Source: Leptolyngbyaceae cyanobacterium C42_A2020_001
GTDB lineage: Bacteria; Cyanobacteriota; Cyanobacteriia; Leptolyngbyales; Leptolyngbyaceae
Direction: 5' to 3'
Length of the DNA stretch: 64,000 nucleotides
NCBI GenBank assembly: GCA_015272515.1
Contig: JACYLN010000081.1
Span: 1-64,000, forward strand
The notes under the pieces were generated by a model, which was not told the origin of the DNA, made no database searches, and worked only from the letters and a program-made list of their open reading frames with translations. Every line of letters starts with the position of its first letter. Within the stretch, counting starts at the first letter, position 1. Positions 44,238 to 53,879 of the stretch are shown in pieces. Made by a program: the position numbers and the translations under genes.

Positions 44238-45047
44238 ATGACTCCTAATCTTGAGCGGAACGCGCTCCAAACAGATACGGTTTTCCAAACTAAAGATCTC
44301 AATATTTACTACGGCAACTTTTTGGCGGTTCGGGATGTCACGATCGATATTCCCAAGAATGCGATTACGGCGTTCATTGGTCCTTCTGGTTGCGGTAAGA
44401 GTACGGTTCTGCGCTGTTTCAATCGTTTGAATGATTTAATTAAGTCTTTTCATATTGACGGCAAGATTTTTTATCATGGGCAGGATTTATATGCTCCGGA
44501 TGTGGATCCGGTAGAGGTGCGGCGACAGATTGGGATGGTGTTTCAACGTCCGAACCCATTTCCCAAATCAATTTATGACAATATCGCGTTTGGTCCGCGG
44601 TTGTTGGGCTATAAGGGTGATATGGATGAGTTGGTGGAGCGATCGCTACGGGGGGCGGCACTTTGGGAGGATGTGAAGGACAAGCTAAAAGTCCTGGGAA
44701 CAGATCTTTCTGGTGGGCAGCAACAGCGATTATGTATTGCACGAGCGATCGCAGTTCAACCCGACGTGATTCTGATGGATGAACCCTGTGCGGCACTTGA
44801 CCCCATTTCTACCCTCAAGGTTGAAGATTTGCTCCAGGAACTTAAAGAGAATTACACCATCATCATCGTGACGCACAATATGCAACAAGCGTCTCGTGCT
44901 TCCGACTTTACCGCTTTTTACAACGTTCAAGCAAACGAAAAAGGACAGCGGACAGGCTACATTGTCGAGTACGACCGGACAGAAGTCATCTTCCAAAGTC
45001 CAAAGAACAAGTCTACCCAGGAATATGTCAGTGGTCGCTTTGGTTAA
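44238..45047 (+). CDS. pstB: Phosphate ABC transporter ATP-binding protein
   Basis: The 269-residue ATPase has Walker [10 protein letters not shown] (about residues 49-57), a Q-loop in VFQRPNPFP, the signature LSGGQQQR, Walker [14 protein letters not shown] and the H-loop VTHNM. Energises PstSCA import of phosphate; closes the operon. An N-terminal extension of about 15 residues precedes the KDLNIYYG start of the domain. No phoU follows. Confidence 0.97.
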   Translation: MTPNLERNALQTDTVFQTKDLNIYYGNFLAVRDVTIDIPKNAITAFIGPSGCGKSTVLRCFNRLNDLIKSFHIDGKIFYHGQDLYAPDVDPVEVRRQIGMVFQRPNPFPKSIYDNIAFGPRLLGYKGDMDELVERSLRGAALWEDVKDKLKVLGTDLSGGQQQRLCIARAIAVQPDVILMDEPCAALDPISTLKVEDLLQELKENYTIIIVTHNMQQASRASDFTAFYNVQANEKGQRTGYIVEYDRTEVIFQSPKNKSTQEYVSGRFG

Positions 45048-45206
45048 TAGAACCTACCGTTTGGTGTCACTTCAACGACTCATGCTTGGGGGGATTTTTA
45101 GAGTCAACTGTCGTACACGTTACCGAATCGAGCTAGGATGATTGAAAGAATCTAACCTTTACAAAAGGTAAAGAATCTCAATATCGTCCTCTCTCTAGTG
45201 AATGTT

Positions 45207-45614
45207 ATGAAGCGCTATTTATCTCGTTTGCTTGCCTTGATGTTGGTGGTTTGCATGGGGCTGATGGGTTGTTCAGCGGCTCCTGAAGGTTCCATCGGGC
45301 TAACTGGAAACTACCGCCAAGATACCCTGACAGTTATTGACAGTTTGAGAACAGCGCTTCAGGTTCCGGACGATGCACCAGAAAAAGTTTCGGCTCAAGC
45401 TCAGGCGAAGCAGTTGATTAGCGATTTTGCTTCTCGCTACCGCCGGGAAGATTCGCTAACTAAGCTTTCATCGTTTACAACGATGCGAACTGCTTTGAAT
45501 TCTCTGGCGGGGCATTACAGTTCCTATCCTAATCGCCCAGTTCCCCAAAAGCTGAAGGATCGGTTAGAGCAGGAATTTAAACAAACAGAATCTGCTTTAG
45601 AACGTGGAGCATAA
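45207..45614 (+). CDS. psb27: Photosystem II assembly lipoprotein Psb27
   Basis: The 135-residue protein starts at ATG 45207 (MKRYLSRLLA); an in-frame GTG at 45198 is the alternative. The lipobox LMGC puts the lipidated Cys at residue 22. The mature four-helix bundle shows GNYRQDTLTVIDSLRTAL, SDFASRYRREDSLTKLSSFTTMRTALNSLAGHYSSYPNRPVP and KLKDRLEQEF. It binds CP43 on the lumenal side during PSII repair. The gene is monocistronic, with its own terminator. Confidence 0.96.
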   Translation: MKRYLSRLLALMLVVCMGLMGCSAAPEGSIGLTGNYRQDTLTVIDSLRTALQVPDDAPEKVSAQAQAKQLISDFASRYRREDSLTKLSSFTTMRTALNSLAGHYSSYPNRPVPQKLKDRLEQEFKQTESALERGA

Positions 45615-45626
45615 GGAAGGTTTCAG

Positions 45627-45655
45627 GGGGCGACTTGGAGTCGCCCCTTTGTTTT
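45627..45655 (+). terminator. Intrinsic terminator of psb27
   Basis: GGGGCGACT / AGTCGCCCC (9 bp) with a TGG loop, then TTTGTTTTT. Confidence 0.9.
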
Positions 45656-45687
45656 TGGTTGGGTTTTTGGGCGATCACCCACTCCTC

Positions 45688-46749
45688 TTATGGAACGATG
45701 GCTTCGTAGCGGTCTGTACGACTCGGTGAATCAGATTCAGGTTTGAGAAGTCGATTGAGTAGCGATGCGGGGTGTTGAGGATGGGGCCAGGCAAAGGCAT
45801 GACGAAATGCCGCATCCTGACACGCTTGAAGTTCCTCAAACCCGATAATGTCATAAGTCAGCAGGTTTTCGTACTCAAACGGCAGGCGGACGTTATGGAG
45901 ACCTGCGTTGTCGGTACAAATGGCAATATCTACCCCTGCCTCAAAGCAGCGATCAAACACGAGTTTGAGTCGAGAGAAGTCTTCCAGGGTACCTGTTTTA
46001 AAATACGTCGTCGGGCATACCTCCAAACACTGATTACGTGCTGCCACTTCTTTCAACAAGTGTGGGTAGTGGATGGGAATTTGAATGCCGTGACCAATTC
46101 GCATCAGGTAAGGGAGAAGTTCTGGATGACAGCCTTCGCGAGTCTCGTACAAATGCCCCGTAGTGGCGATATTGAGCGATCGCGCATAAGCATATAGCTC
46201 AACAAACTCCTCCAATCGCTCCCCATAATGGTTGTCACCACCTGCCACATCAATTGCACAAACGTATTCACGAAATTGAGCAGCCAACTCCACAATCGCT
46301 CGATTCACCTCATAGGGCAGCTTAGAGTGCATACAAAGAATTTGGCTGGTCACGATTGGGTATTCGCTAATCTGGCTTGATTTCCCAACAATTTCCACAA
46401 TTTCCGCCATAGCATCAATTCGTTGAGACTGCGTAAACTGAGCAGGCGTTCGCAGATAAGGCGTATATCGTAATTCTAGGTAAGCAAGATTTTCAAAGAT
46501 ATAAGCTCCCCGAACGAGGCGGTAAATGAAATAGGGCAGGGCTTCTGCTGTTTGTACACTTTCAACCAACGTATGGAGTTCAAGATACTCATCCAATGTG
46601 TTGCGAGGGCGAGTGTAGAAGTCTTCAAATTCGCCATAGTCCGCAAAGCGCTGAATTAGTTCAGACTCGCTTCGTTGGAGATAGCGCCATAAAACCCGGG
46701 GAACAACAGATCCTCCCAAGTGACGATGTAATTCTGCATATAAAGCCAC
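45688..46749 (-). CDS. add: Adenosine deaminase family protein
   Basis: The 353-residue product starts at GTG 46749 (VALYAELHRHLGG) with AGAGG six bases upstream. The zinc-binding H-x-H is ELHRHLGG. Later come the family's GHLYETREGC, RIGHGIQIP with catalytic-loop His, and CTDNAGLHNVRLPFEYENLL. In canonical adenosine deaminase the last motif is T-D-D-P; here the second Asp is Asn, as I recall for cyanobacterial relatives, so substrate preference may differ. It deaminates adenosine-type nucleosides in purine salvage. Divergent from purA, a purine biosynthesis gene. Confidence 0.82.
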   Translation of the reverse strand: MALYAELHRHLGGSVVPRVLWRYLQRSESELIQRFADYGEFEDFYTRPRNTLDEYLELHTLVESVQTAEALPYFIYRLVRGAYIFENLAYLELRYTPYLRTPAQFTQSQRIDAMAEIVEIVGKSSQISEYPIVTSQILCMHSKLPYEVNRAIVELAAQFREYVCAIDVAGGDNHYGERLEEFVELYAYARSLNIATTGHLYETREGCHPELLPYLMRIGHGIQIPIHYPHLLKEVAARNQCLEVCPTTYFKTGTLEDFSRLKLVFDRCFEAGVDIAICTDNAGLHNVRLPFEYENLLTYDIIGFEELQACQDAAFRHAFAWPHPQHPASLLNRLLKPESDSPSRTDRYEAIVP

Positions 46750-46997
46750 AAGAACCTCTTGAGTGAGTAGTAATCGGTTTACGAGTATTGAGAAAAAGAT
46801 CTGCTTGTTTAACAAATCTTCTCTTGATCATAGGGAACTCAAATCAATTCGTCGTGTGTTTTACAGTCATTTCAGGCAGGTCACTGCTCCAAAAGACCAT
46901 CAACAGCTTCTTTTTTAACTTTCTTAGGTTTGTCTTAAACAAATAGTTGACACTCGCGTTGATAAATCCTGATAATAGACGTTTGTGCAAACTCTAA

Positions 46998-48344
<1,347 letters not shown>

Positions 48345-48349
48345 GGACT

Positions 48350-48913
48350 ATGCAACTTACAATTGAATGCCAATCTCGTCCAGAAGGGAGTAAACCAAAT
48401 ACCCTGCGTCGTTCTGGTAAGTTACCCGCCGTTTTATACGGACATAAAGGAAACGAATCTATTTCACTTGTTTTGGATGCGAAAGAAGCAGAGTTGTTGT
48501 TGCGGAATGCATCGATTAACAACTCCTTGATTCAGGTCAATATTCCTGACAAGTCTTGGAACGGCAAAGCTTTGTTGCGGGAAGTGCAAACCCATCCCTG
48601 GCGAAACACTCCTTACCACATCAGCTTTTTCGCTGTTGCTGAGCACGGCAATCTGGAAGTAGACGTACCTCTTCATTTTGTTGGCGTACCCAAAGGGGCA
48701 AAGGTCAGCGGAGGTTCTCTCGATCCTTCCATGAACTCTTTGCACGTTAAATGTACCGCCGACAAGATTCCTGAACAAATTGAGATTGACGTTTCAGATC
48801 TGGATGTGGGCGAATCTCTCCAAGTTAGTCAATTAACCTTACCTGAAGGTGTAGAAGCGCTGAACGACCCAGGACGAGTGGTGGTTTCAGTCCTGCCGGG
48901 TGGTGGCAGCTAA
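48350..48913 (+). CDS. rplY: 50S ribosomal protein L25 / Ctc-type
   Basis: The 187-residue protein binds 5S rRNA. The N-terminal L25 domain (TLRRSGKLPAVLYGHKGNESISLVLD) is followed by the Ctc beta domain (VDVPLHFVGVPKGAKVSGGSL, EIDVSDLDVGESLQVSQLTLPEGVEAL). The length matches the longer Ctc form. Five bases from the purA stop, so one operon. Confidence 0.95.
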   Translation: MQLTIECQSRPEGSKPNTLRRSGKLPAVLYGHKGNESISLVLDAKEAELLLRNASINNSLIQVNIPDKSWNGKALLREVQTHPWRNTPYHISFFAVAEHGNLEVDVPLHFVGVPKGAKVSGGSLDPSMNSLHVKCTADKIPEQIEIDVSDLDVGESLQVSQLTLPEGVEALNDPGRVVVSVLPGGGS

Positions 48914-48939
48914 TCACCCCACTCTATCTCTATCTATTA

Positions 48940-48966
48940 GCTGATAGTCACTTTGTGACTATCAGC
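48940..48966 (+). terminator. Hairpin after rplY (first of two)
   Basis: GCTGATAGTCAC / GTGACTATCAGC, a perfect 12-bp stem with a TTT loop, not followed by a T-run. Confidence 0.6.
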
Positions 48967-48971
48967 ATCGT

Positions 48972-49000
48972 AACCAGGAGAGAGTTTTCTCCTGGTTTTT
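48972..49000 (+). terminator. Intrinsic terminator of purA-rplY
   Basis: AACCAGGAGA / TCTCCTGGTT, a 10-bp stem followed by TTT. It is placed immediately before the stop of the convergent gene at 49003. Confidence 0.88.
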
Positions 49001-49002
49001 GA

Positions 49003-49938
49003 TTAATTTGTTGATTGGTCTAAACCTTGCGATGATGTGACGATGAGGACCGATTTTACTGGGCGATCGCTTCCTTGTCCGGCTGTATCCAGCTTTCCAT
49101 AAAAAACCTCGCCCTGGTAATACATCGCCGCAGAACTACCACCGTCCAGGTTCATCCCCTTCTCAACGCCCAATTTTTTCATAAAGTTTGCCAGTTCGGA
49201 TAGGGTTAACCCGGAGTTGTTGGGTGCATCTGACCGTTGAGCAGCTAAAACCCAGATAGTGCTGCCATCACGAGTAATTCCTATTGCACTACGGGCATTG
49301 GGCTGATTGCTGCCAAGCGGATCGCGCACAACTTGTCCATTTTGAGTGTCCAAAAATCCTTCGTGTTCTAATGTCATGAAGGGAAGTAACTGTGGTCCAC
49401 CGCCGAGAGCCTCCTCAAGTTGACAGTTGGCAGGGGGTAATTCTTGGCGTAGCACAATATCGTATTGCACAATCCCATCACATCGATAACGCCGAAACTC
49501 GCTGCGATTCAAGATTTTGTCCAGGTAGGGCAGCAGATTGGGGTTCGACATCAGTCGCTCGTTATCTTCTGGTTTGGCAACCTGTTGCCCATTCAAAATA
49601 ATAGATGACGTAGATTTCTGATTTTCAGGATCAAAGAACCCGCCGTTGATGACCGCGATCGCTGCTTCAGTTTCTGCAAACGCTTCTACGGTTTTAAGCG
49701 TGCTGCTGAGCGCTGGAGTCACCACAAATCGACTTTGGGCTGGAATTTTTAAGGTGTGAACAAAGCTACGAGGAAGTTGATGCAGGTTGTACTCTAACTG
49801 TCTTTCTGGGATTGGGGTTGGTGATGGGGTAAGGATCGGCGATCGCACCTCAGATGGTGTTGTCTGCAAACAAGCCACCAACACCATATTCACACTGAAC
49901 AGCAGCACGTATCGCAGCCAGTTTACAGGTATGCCCAC
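49003..49938 (-). CDS. Phosphodiester glycosidase (NAGPA/DUF2233) family lipoprotein
   Basis: The 311-residue product starts at GTG 49938. A lipoprotein-type signal ends at VLVACLQ (Cys about residue 23), followed by a Pro/Ser-rich linker. The family core is AAIAVINGGFFDPENQ, GGGPQLLP, NARSAIGITRDGSTIWVLAAQR and GMNLDGGSSAAMYYQG. Relatives of mammalian uncovering enzyme and bacterial YeeC/NagPA hydrolyse phosphodiester-linked sugars; here it probably acts in the periplasm on polysaccharide or wall material. The substrate is unknown. Confidence 0.88.
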   Translation of the reverse strand: MGIPVNWLRYVLLFSVNMVLVACLQTTPSEVRSPILTPSPTPIPERQLEYNLHQLPRSFVHTLKIPAQSRFVVTPALSSTLKTVEAFAETEAAIAVINGGFFDPENQKSTSSIILNGQQVAKPEDNERLMSNPNLLPYLDKILNRSEFRRYRCDGIVQYDIVLRQELPPANCQLEEALGGGPQLLPFMTLEHEGFLDTQNGQVVRDPLGSNQPNARSAIGITRDGSTIWVLAAQRSDAPNNSGLTLSELANFMKKLGVEKGMNLDGGSSAAMYYQGEVFYGKLDTAGQGSDRPVKSVLIVTSSQGLDQSTN

Positions 49939-50024
49939 ACTTCATCCAATAAAAACTACATCCTATAACCCTACACCCCCCATCTGCCTTAGCAGGTAGA
50001 GTCCGTCATCAGAGATTTCTTCCC

Positions 50025-50051
50025 AAAAAAATACCCCGCAATTGCAGGGTA
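50025..50051 (-). terminator. Intrinsic terminator of the Hlip gene
   Basis: Minus strand: TACCCTGC-AATT-GCGGGGTA, 8 bp with one G-U, then TTTTTTT. It lies 39 bases after the hli stop. Confidence 0.88.
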
Positions 50052-50089
50052 CGAACACTTGTGGAGGAAATCGAGTTTTGCTGGACGGC

Positions 50090-50299
50090 TTACAGCCCCG
50101 TCAAAAAACCGATGATTCCATGCCCTGTAAAAGCTTCAAGCAGGAGCAAAGAAACAAAACCGATCATGGCAAGACGACCGTTTAACAACTCCGATTGTTT
50201 ATTGAAGCCAAACTGAGAGTCACCAGATACGTACATAGTTGGCTCAACCGCGTAAATATTTTGTCTTCCCTGCTCTTCTGTAACAACGCCGCTTCTCAT
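50090..50299 (-). CDS. hli: High-light-inducible chlorophyll-binding protein (Hlip/SCP)
   Basis: A 69-residue single-helix protein starting at ATG 50299 (MRSGVVTEEQGRQN), with AAGGA upstream. The chlorophyll-binding motif is SELLNGRLAMIGFVSLLLLEAFTG (E-x-x-N-G-R-x-A-M-x-G-F, residues 40-51), followed by the family ending GHGIIGF. Hlips bind chlorophyll and carotenoid and protect nascent PSII. A longer N-terminal in-frame extension lacks support. Confidence 0.95.
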   Translation of the reverse strand: MRSGVVTEEQGRQNIYAVEPTMYVSGDSQFGFNKQSELLNGRLAMIGFVSLLLLEAFTGHGIIGFLTGL

Positions 50300-50319
50300 T
50301 GCAAGATCCTTTATTTGCT

Positions 50320-50337
50320 TATGTAACGCTATGTTAA
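50320..50337 (-). promoter_or_regulatory. HLR1-like direct repeat upstream of hli
   Basis: The minus strand reads TTAACATA-GC-GTTACATA. This is the (G/T)TTACA(A/T)(T/A)-N2- repeat bound by RpaB at high-light genes, with one mismatch in 16. It is only 20 bases from the start codon, which would suit a repressive site overlapping the promoter or could be coincidence. Confidence 0.35.
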
Positions 50338-50616
50338 CAAAGTTTGAGTTATATTGCAAGTCCACTTCGGATTTCTCAGGAAAAAGCCAGCATTATCTTC
50401 CTCATGGCAGTGGGTTCTGATTGCAGCGGGTTTAACAAATCGTTCTTCGCCTCAAGCTTTTGTATCGCCAAAATCCTTGACAAACCGTGCCTCTACACCG
50501 AACCTCCGTTGTTTTATGTTTGATTTCGCCCAGCTACTTAGTTTGATGCAAACTTCTTCAATCAAACCTCGAATTCTATGGAACAATTGTTGAGCTATTC
50601 CTCACGCTAGTCGATC
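50338..50616. other. Intergenic region between hli and the exported protein gene
   Basis: It is divergent. A 79-codon ORF at 50354-50593 has no family features. I see no hairpins of note. It probably holds two promoters. Confidence 0.5.
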
Positions 50617-51003
50617 ATGAGCCAATTTTTTAGACTCTTGCTTCTTGCTCCAACGGCATTTGCACCGCTACTTTCACTTCTGGTAGTCTCCCCTGCTCAT
50701 GCTGGCTCTGAGTCTTGGGTTCCAGTTTCAGAGAATTATGCTTGTATGCGAACGGCGACCCGTGAACCTAAAAAACTAGTGTGCAAACGGCTTGGTGCTG
50801 GGAGTTCTGAAACTGGAAGAGTAATTGATTTGACCCAGGCAAGGGATGCTGCTTCAGTCGATGACATAAACTCGCCCAATGGGGAGTTGCCTGATACCTT
50901 TGAATTGACGGACGAAGAGAGTAATGCCTCTGTGGCGCTGTTTGGGTGTGATTGCCCGGCGTGTGTGCGATCGCTACGGCAGTTACGCAGCCTGGCATCA
51001 TGA
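50617..51003 (+). CDS. Exported hypothetical protein with CxCxxC
   Basis: A 128-residue protein with a Sec signal (MSQFFRLLLLAPTAFAPLLSLL, probable cut after AHA, about residue 29). The mature domain has Cys at YACMR and LVCKR, plus a C-terminal GCDCPACVRSLRQL. The C-x-C-x-x-C cluster could bind a metal or form disulfides outside the membrane. I do not recognise a family. The aspartoacylase-like gene starts 18 bases later. Confidence 0.65.
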   Translation: MSQFFRLLLLAPTAFAPLLSLLVVSPAHAGSESWVPVSENYACMRTATREPKKLVCKRLGAGSSETGRVIDLTQARDAASVDDINSPNGELPDTFELTDEESNASVALFGCDCPACVRSLRQLRSLAS

Positions 51004-51021
51004 GCCTGATTTGAGGGTAGC

Positions 51022-51909
51022 GTGCTAGGTGCCAAGATCCATCGAGTTGCGATCGCCGGGGGAACTCATGGTAACGAGTTCACTGGAATTTACCTGGTCA
51101 AGAAGTTTCAGGGCTATCCAGATCTGGTTCAACGTCCAAGCTTTGAAACCGTGCCACTGCTGACAAATCCTCAAGCCTTTGCACTGAAGCGGCGCTATGC
51201 TGAGCAAGATTTAAACCGCTGCTTTCTCCCCGCTGATTTGCAATCCTCGACCTCAACAAGTTATGAGGCATTGCGGGCGAAGGAGCTTTATCAAACGCTC
51301 GTTGCCCAACCGGAGTCTAAAGCCGACTTCATTCTGGATCTGCACACCACAACCGCCAATATGGGCTTAACTGTGATTTTGGTGAACCATCATCCATTTA
51401 ACCTGAGACTGGCGGCGCATTTATCCGCTGTGAATTCGGCTGTGAAAATTTACAGCGCTTATCAACCAGGAAAAACGCTGGCGTTTCTAAACTCGCTGTG
51501 TGAGTTTGGGTTTGCGATCGAGGTAGGGGCGATCGCTCAGGGCACATTACGAGCCGATCTCTTCCAGCGCACCGAAGCTTTGATCCATACGCTTCTCGAT
51601 TATCTAGATGCGGCGAATCGAAATGCCTCACCTCCTGTGGCTTCCTCTCTCACAATCTATCAGCACCTCAGAACGGTGGATTATCCGAAAGACGAGCATG
51701 GTGAACTGCTGGGGATGATCCATCCACGCTTGCAGGATCAAGATTATCAGCCATTACATCCAGGTGCCCCCCTGTTCCTAACCTTTGATGGAGACGTGAT
51801 CTGCTATGAAGGCGACGCTACCGTCTATCCCATTTTTATTAACGAAGCAGCTTACTACGAAAAAGGCATCGCCCTCTGCCTGACTGAGCAGCAAACGCTT
51901 GAACTCTGA
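51022..51909 (+). CDS. Aspartoacylase-family zinc hydrolase
   Basis: A 295-residue M14-type amidohydrolase. Zinc ligands are visible in GGTHGNEFTG (His, Glu) and the downstream His in LDLHTTTANMG. AEQDLNRCF provides the substrate Arg, and IEVGAIAQGTLR the catalytic Glu. Aspartoacylases cleave N-acetylaspartate or related N-acyl amino acids; in cyanobacteria the substrate is uncertain. GTG 51022. Probably co-transcribed with the exported protein gene upstream. Confidence 0.9.
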   Translation: MLGAKIHRVAIAGGTHGNEFTGIYLVKKFQGYPDLVQRPSFETVPLLTNPQAFALKRRYAEQDLNRCFLPADLQSSTSTSYEALRAKELYQTLVAQPESKADFILDLHTTTANMGLTVILVNHHPFNLRLAAHLSAVNSAVKIYSAYQPGKTLAFLNSLCEFGFAIEVGAIAQGTLRADLFQRTEALIHTLLDYLDAANRNASPPVASSLTIYQHLRTVDYPKDEHGELLGMIHPRLQDQDYQPLHPGAPLFLTFDGDVICYEGDATVYPIFINEAAYYEKGIALCLTEQQTLEL

Positions 51910-52235
51910 AGCAGAAGACGGAAGGCGGATCGGGGTATGGGAAATAGGAGATAGGGTTTGGAAAAGTTGAGGGCGTTGGGGGAGAAGTTCAAAATTCCCA
52001 ATTACTAGCCTATCCACTCATTTACTCACTTACCTATTCACTCCTTTGCCTTCCCATTTTTCCTACTCCCCTATCCCCTGTTACCCATAATTACCCATTA
52101 CCAATTACCCACTACCAATCACCAATTCCTCATTCCCCCGTATCCGACATCTACCACTTGCTAGACAAAAGATGTAGAACAGCGGAGTATACTTTTGTGA
52201 AGTTGAAGGCGATCGTTAATTGAGCGAGGAGTCAG
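51910..52235. repeat. Repeat-rich intergenic region before glgA
   Basis: Degenerate tandem units (ATTACCCATTACCAATTACC and related TCACTTACCTATTCACTC) run from about 51990 to 52130. They are of the same type as those found inside recJ and nagA. The last 100 bases hold the glgA promoter region, with TATACT at about 52187. No ORF. Confidence 0.7.
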
Positions 52236-53711
52236 ATGTATATCGTACAAATTGCCTCTGAATGTGCCCCTGTGATTAAAGCTGGAGGCTTAGGCGATGT
52301 TGTGTACGGTCTTAGCCGAGAGTTAGAGATTCGAGGTCATACTGTCGAGATTATTTTGCCCAAGTACGACTGTATGCGGTATGACCATATTTGGGGATTG
52401 CACGATGCCTACAAGGATTTGCAGGTGCCCTGGTATGGCTCCGAAATTCACTGCTCTGTTTACTGCGGATGGGTACATGGGCGGCTCTGTTTCTTCATTG
52501 AACCCCACTCCCAAGACAGCTTCTTCGATCGCGGCATCTACTACGGGCACAACGATGACAATATGCGATTTGCCTTCTTCAGCAAAGCAGCGCTGCAATT
52601 TTTGCAGCAAAGCGGTAAGCGTCCCGATGTGATTCACTGTCACGATTGGCAAACGGGATTGGTGCCTGTCATGCTTTACGAAATTTACAAATGGCATGGT
52701 TTGGGCAATGTGCGAGTTTGCTACACCATCCACAACTTCAAGCATCAAGGCATCGGCGGCACGGATATTCTCCAGGCAACGGGGCTGAATCGGGAAGACT
52801 ATTACTTTGAATACGATCGCCTGCGAGACAACTTCAATCCTTTCGTGCTCAATTTTATGAAAGGGGGAATTGTTTACTCCAACCACGTCACCACTGTATC
52901 GCCGCATCACGCCTGGGAAGCCCATGTGGGCGAGTTTGGTTATGGGTTGGGACACACACTCCACATGCACCAGCACAAGTTTAGTGGCGTGTTGAATGGG
53001 ATTGATTATGACGTGTGGAATCCAGAAATGGATCACTACATTCCCTATCAGTTCAATCAGGATGATTTAGAACAAAAAGCGTTAAACCAAAAAGCGCTAC
53101 GCGATCGCCTCTGGTTGCAGCACAGCGACAAGCCAATCATTGCCTACATTGGTCGTTTAGATGATCAAAAAGGTGTGCATCTCGTGCACCATGCCATTTA
53201 TTACGCCTTACATCGAAACGCTCAGTTCGTTTTACTGGGTTCCCCAACCGAAGCTGGGATTGCCTCCTGGTTCTGGCATGAGAAAAATTTTCTTAACGAC
53301 AATCCGGATGTGCATTTAGAGCTAGGGTTTAACGAGGAACTGTCACACCTGATTTATGCCGGGGCAGACATGATGATTGTGCCTAGCAACTTTGAGCCAT
53401 GTGGACTGACTCAAATGATCGGGTTAAGGTATGGCACAGTGCCAATTGTGCGGGGTGTGGGCGGTTTGGTGAATACCGTTTTTGACCGTGATTATGACCA
53501 AACCCACCCACTAGAAGAGCGGAATGGGTATGTGTTTTACCAGACGGATTATCAGGCGTTAGAGTCGGCAATGGATCGGGCGATCGGGTTGTGGTATCAC
53601 TATCCTGAAGAATTTAAAGCCCTACAAATTCAAGGAATGAATTACGACTATTCTTGGAATCATCCAGGACAAGACTACGTCGAGATTTATGAACATATCC
53701 GCCACAAGTAA
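52236..53711 (+). CDS. glgA: Glycogen synthase (GlgA, GT5)
   Basis: The 491-residue GT-B enzyme elongates alpha-1,4-glucan from ADP-glucose. APVIKAGGLGDVVYGL contains the ADP-glucose-binding Lys (K15). VIHCHDWQTGLVPV, YTIHNFKHQGI, GVLNGIDYDVWNPE, IGRLDDQKGVHLV and PSNFEPCGLTQMIGLRYGTVPIVRGVGGL carry the remaining catalytic motifs (E-x7-E). The sequence resembles the second (GlgA2-like) cyanobacterial isoform. Monocistronic with terminator. Confidence 0.95.
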   Translation: MYIVQIASECAPVIKAGGLGDVVYGLSRELEIRGHTVEIILPKYDCMRYDHIWGLHDAYKDLQVPWYGSEIHCSVYCGWVHGRLCFFIEPHSQDSFFDRGIYYGHNDDNMRFAFFSKAALQFLQQSGKRPDVIHCHDWQTGLVPVMLYEIYKWHGLGNVRVCYTIHNFKHQGIGGTDILQATGLNREDYYFEYDRLRDNFNPFVLNFMKGGIVYSNHVTTVSPHHAWEAHVGEFGYGLGHTLHMHQHKFSGVLNGIDYDVWNPEMDHYIPYQFNQDDLEQKALNQKALRDRLWLQHSDKPIIAYIGRLDDQKGVHLVHHAIYYALHRNAQFVLLGSPTEAGIASWFWHEKNFLNDNPDVHLELGFNEELSHLIYAGADMMIVPSNFEPCGLTQMIGLRYGTVPIVRGVGGLVNTVFDRDYDQTHPLEERNGYVFYQTDYQALESAMDRAIGLWYHYPEEFKALQIQGMNYDYSWNHPGQDYVEIYEHIRHK

Positions 53712-53760
53712 CCATTCCCTTTGTCGCTGTAAATAGCCCTCCCAACCTCCTTGCTAAGCA

Positions 53761-53783
53761 GTGAGCCATCTCACTTTTTTTTC
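53761..53783 (+). terminator. Terminator of glgA inside a larger inverted repeat
   Basis: AGTGAG-CCAT-CTCACT followed by seven Ts. It sits in the loop of a longer imperfect inverted repeat with arms at 53740-53760 and 53802-53824 (CTCCCAACCTC against GAGGCTGGGAG). Confidence 0.8.
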
Positions 53784-53879
53784 TTGTGCGTTAAATAGCT
53801 CTGCTTCTTAGCGAGGCTGGGAGCAGTTCATCCCCTTGAGCGGAGGTGTGATTTCATCGTTTTCACGGTTCTACGACGG

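Noticed and set aside
50354-50593. 79-codon ORF upstream of the exported protein gene
   Set aside because: No start context, motif or hydrophobic pattern; sits where promoters are expected.
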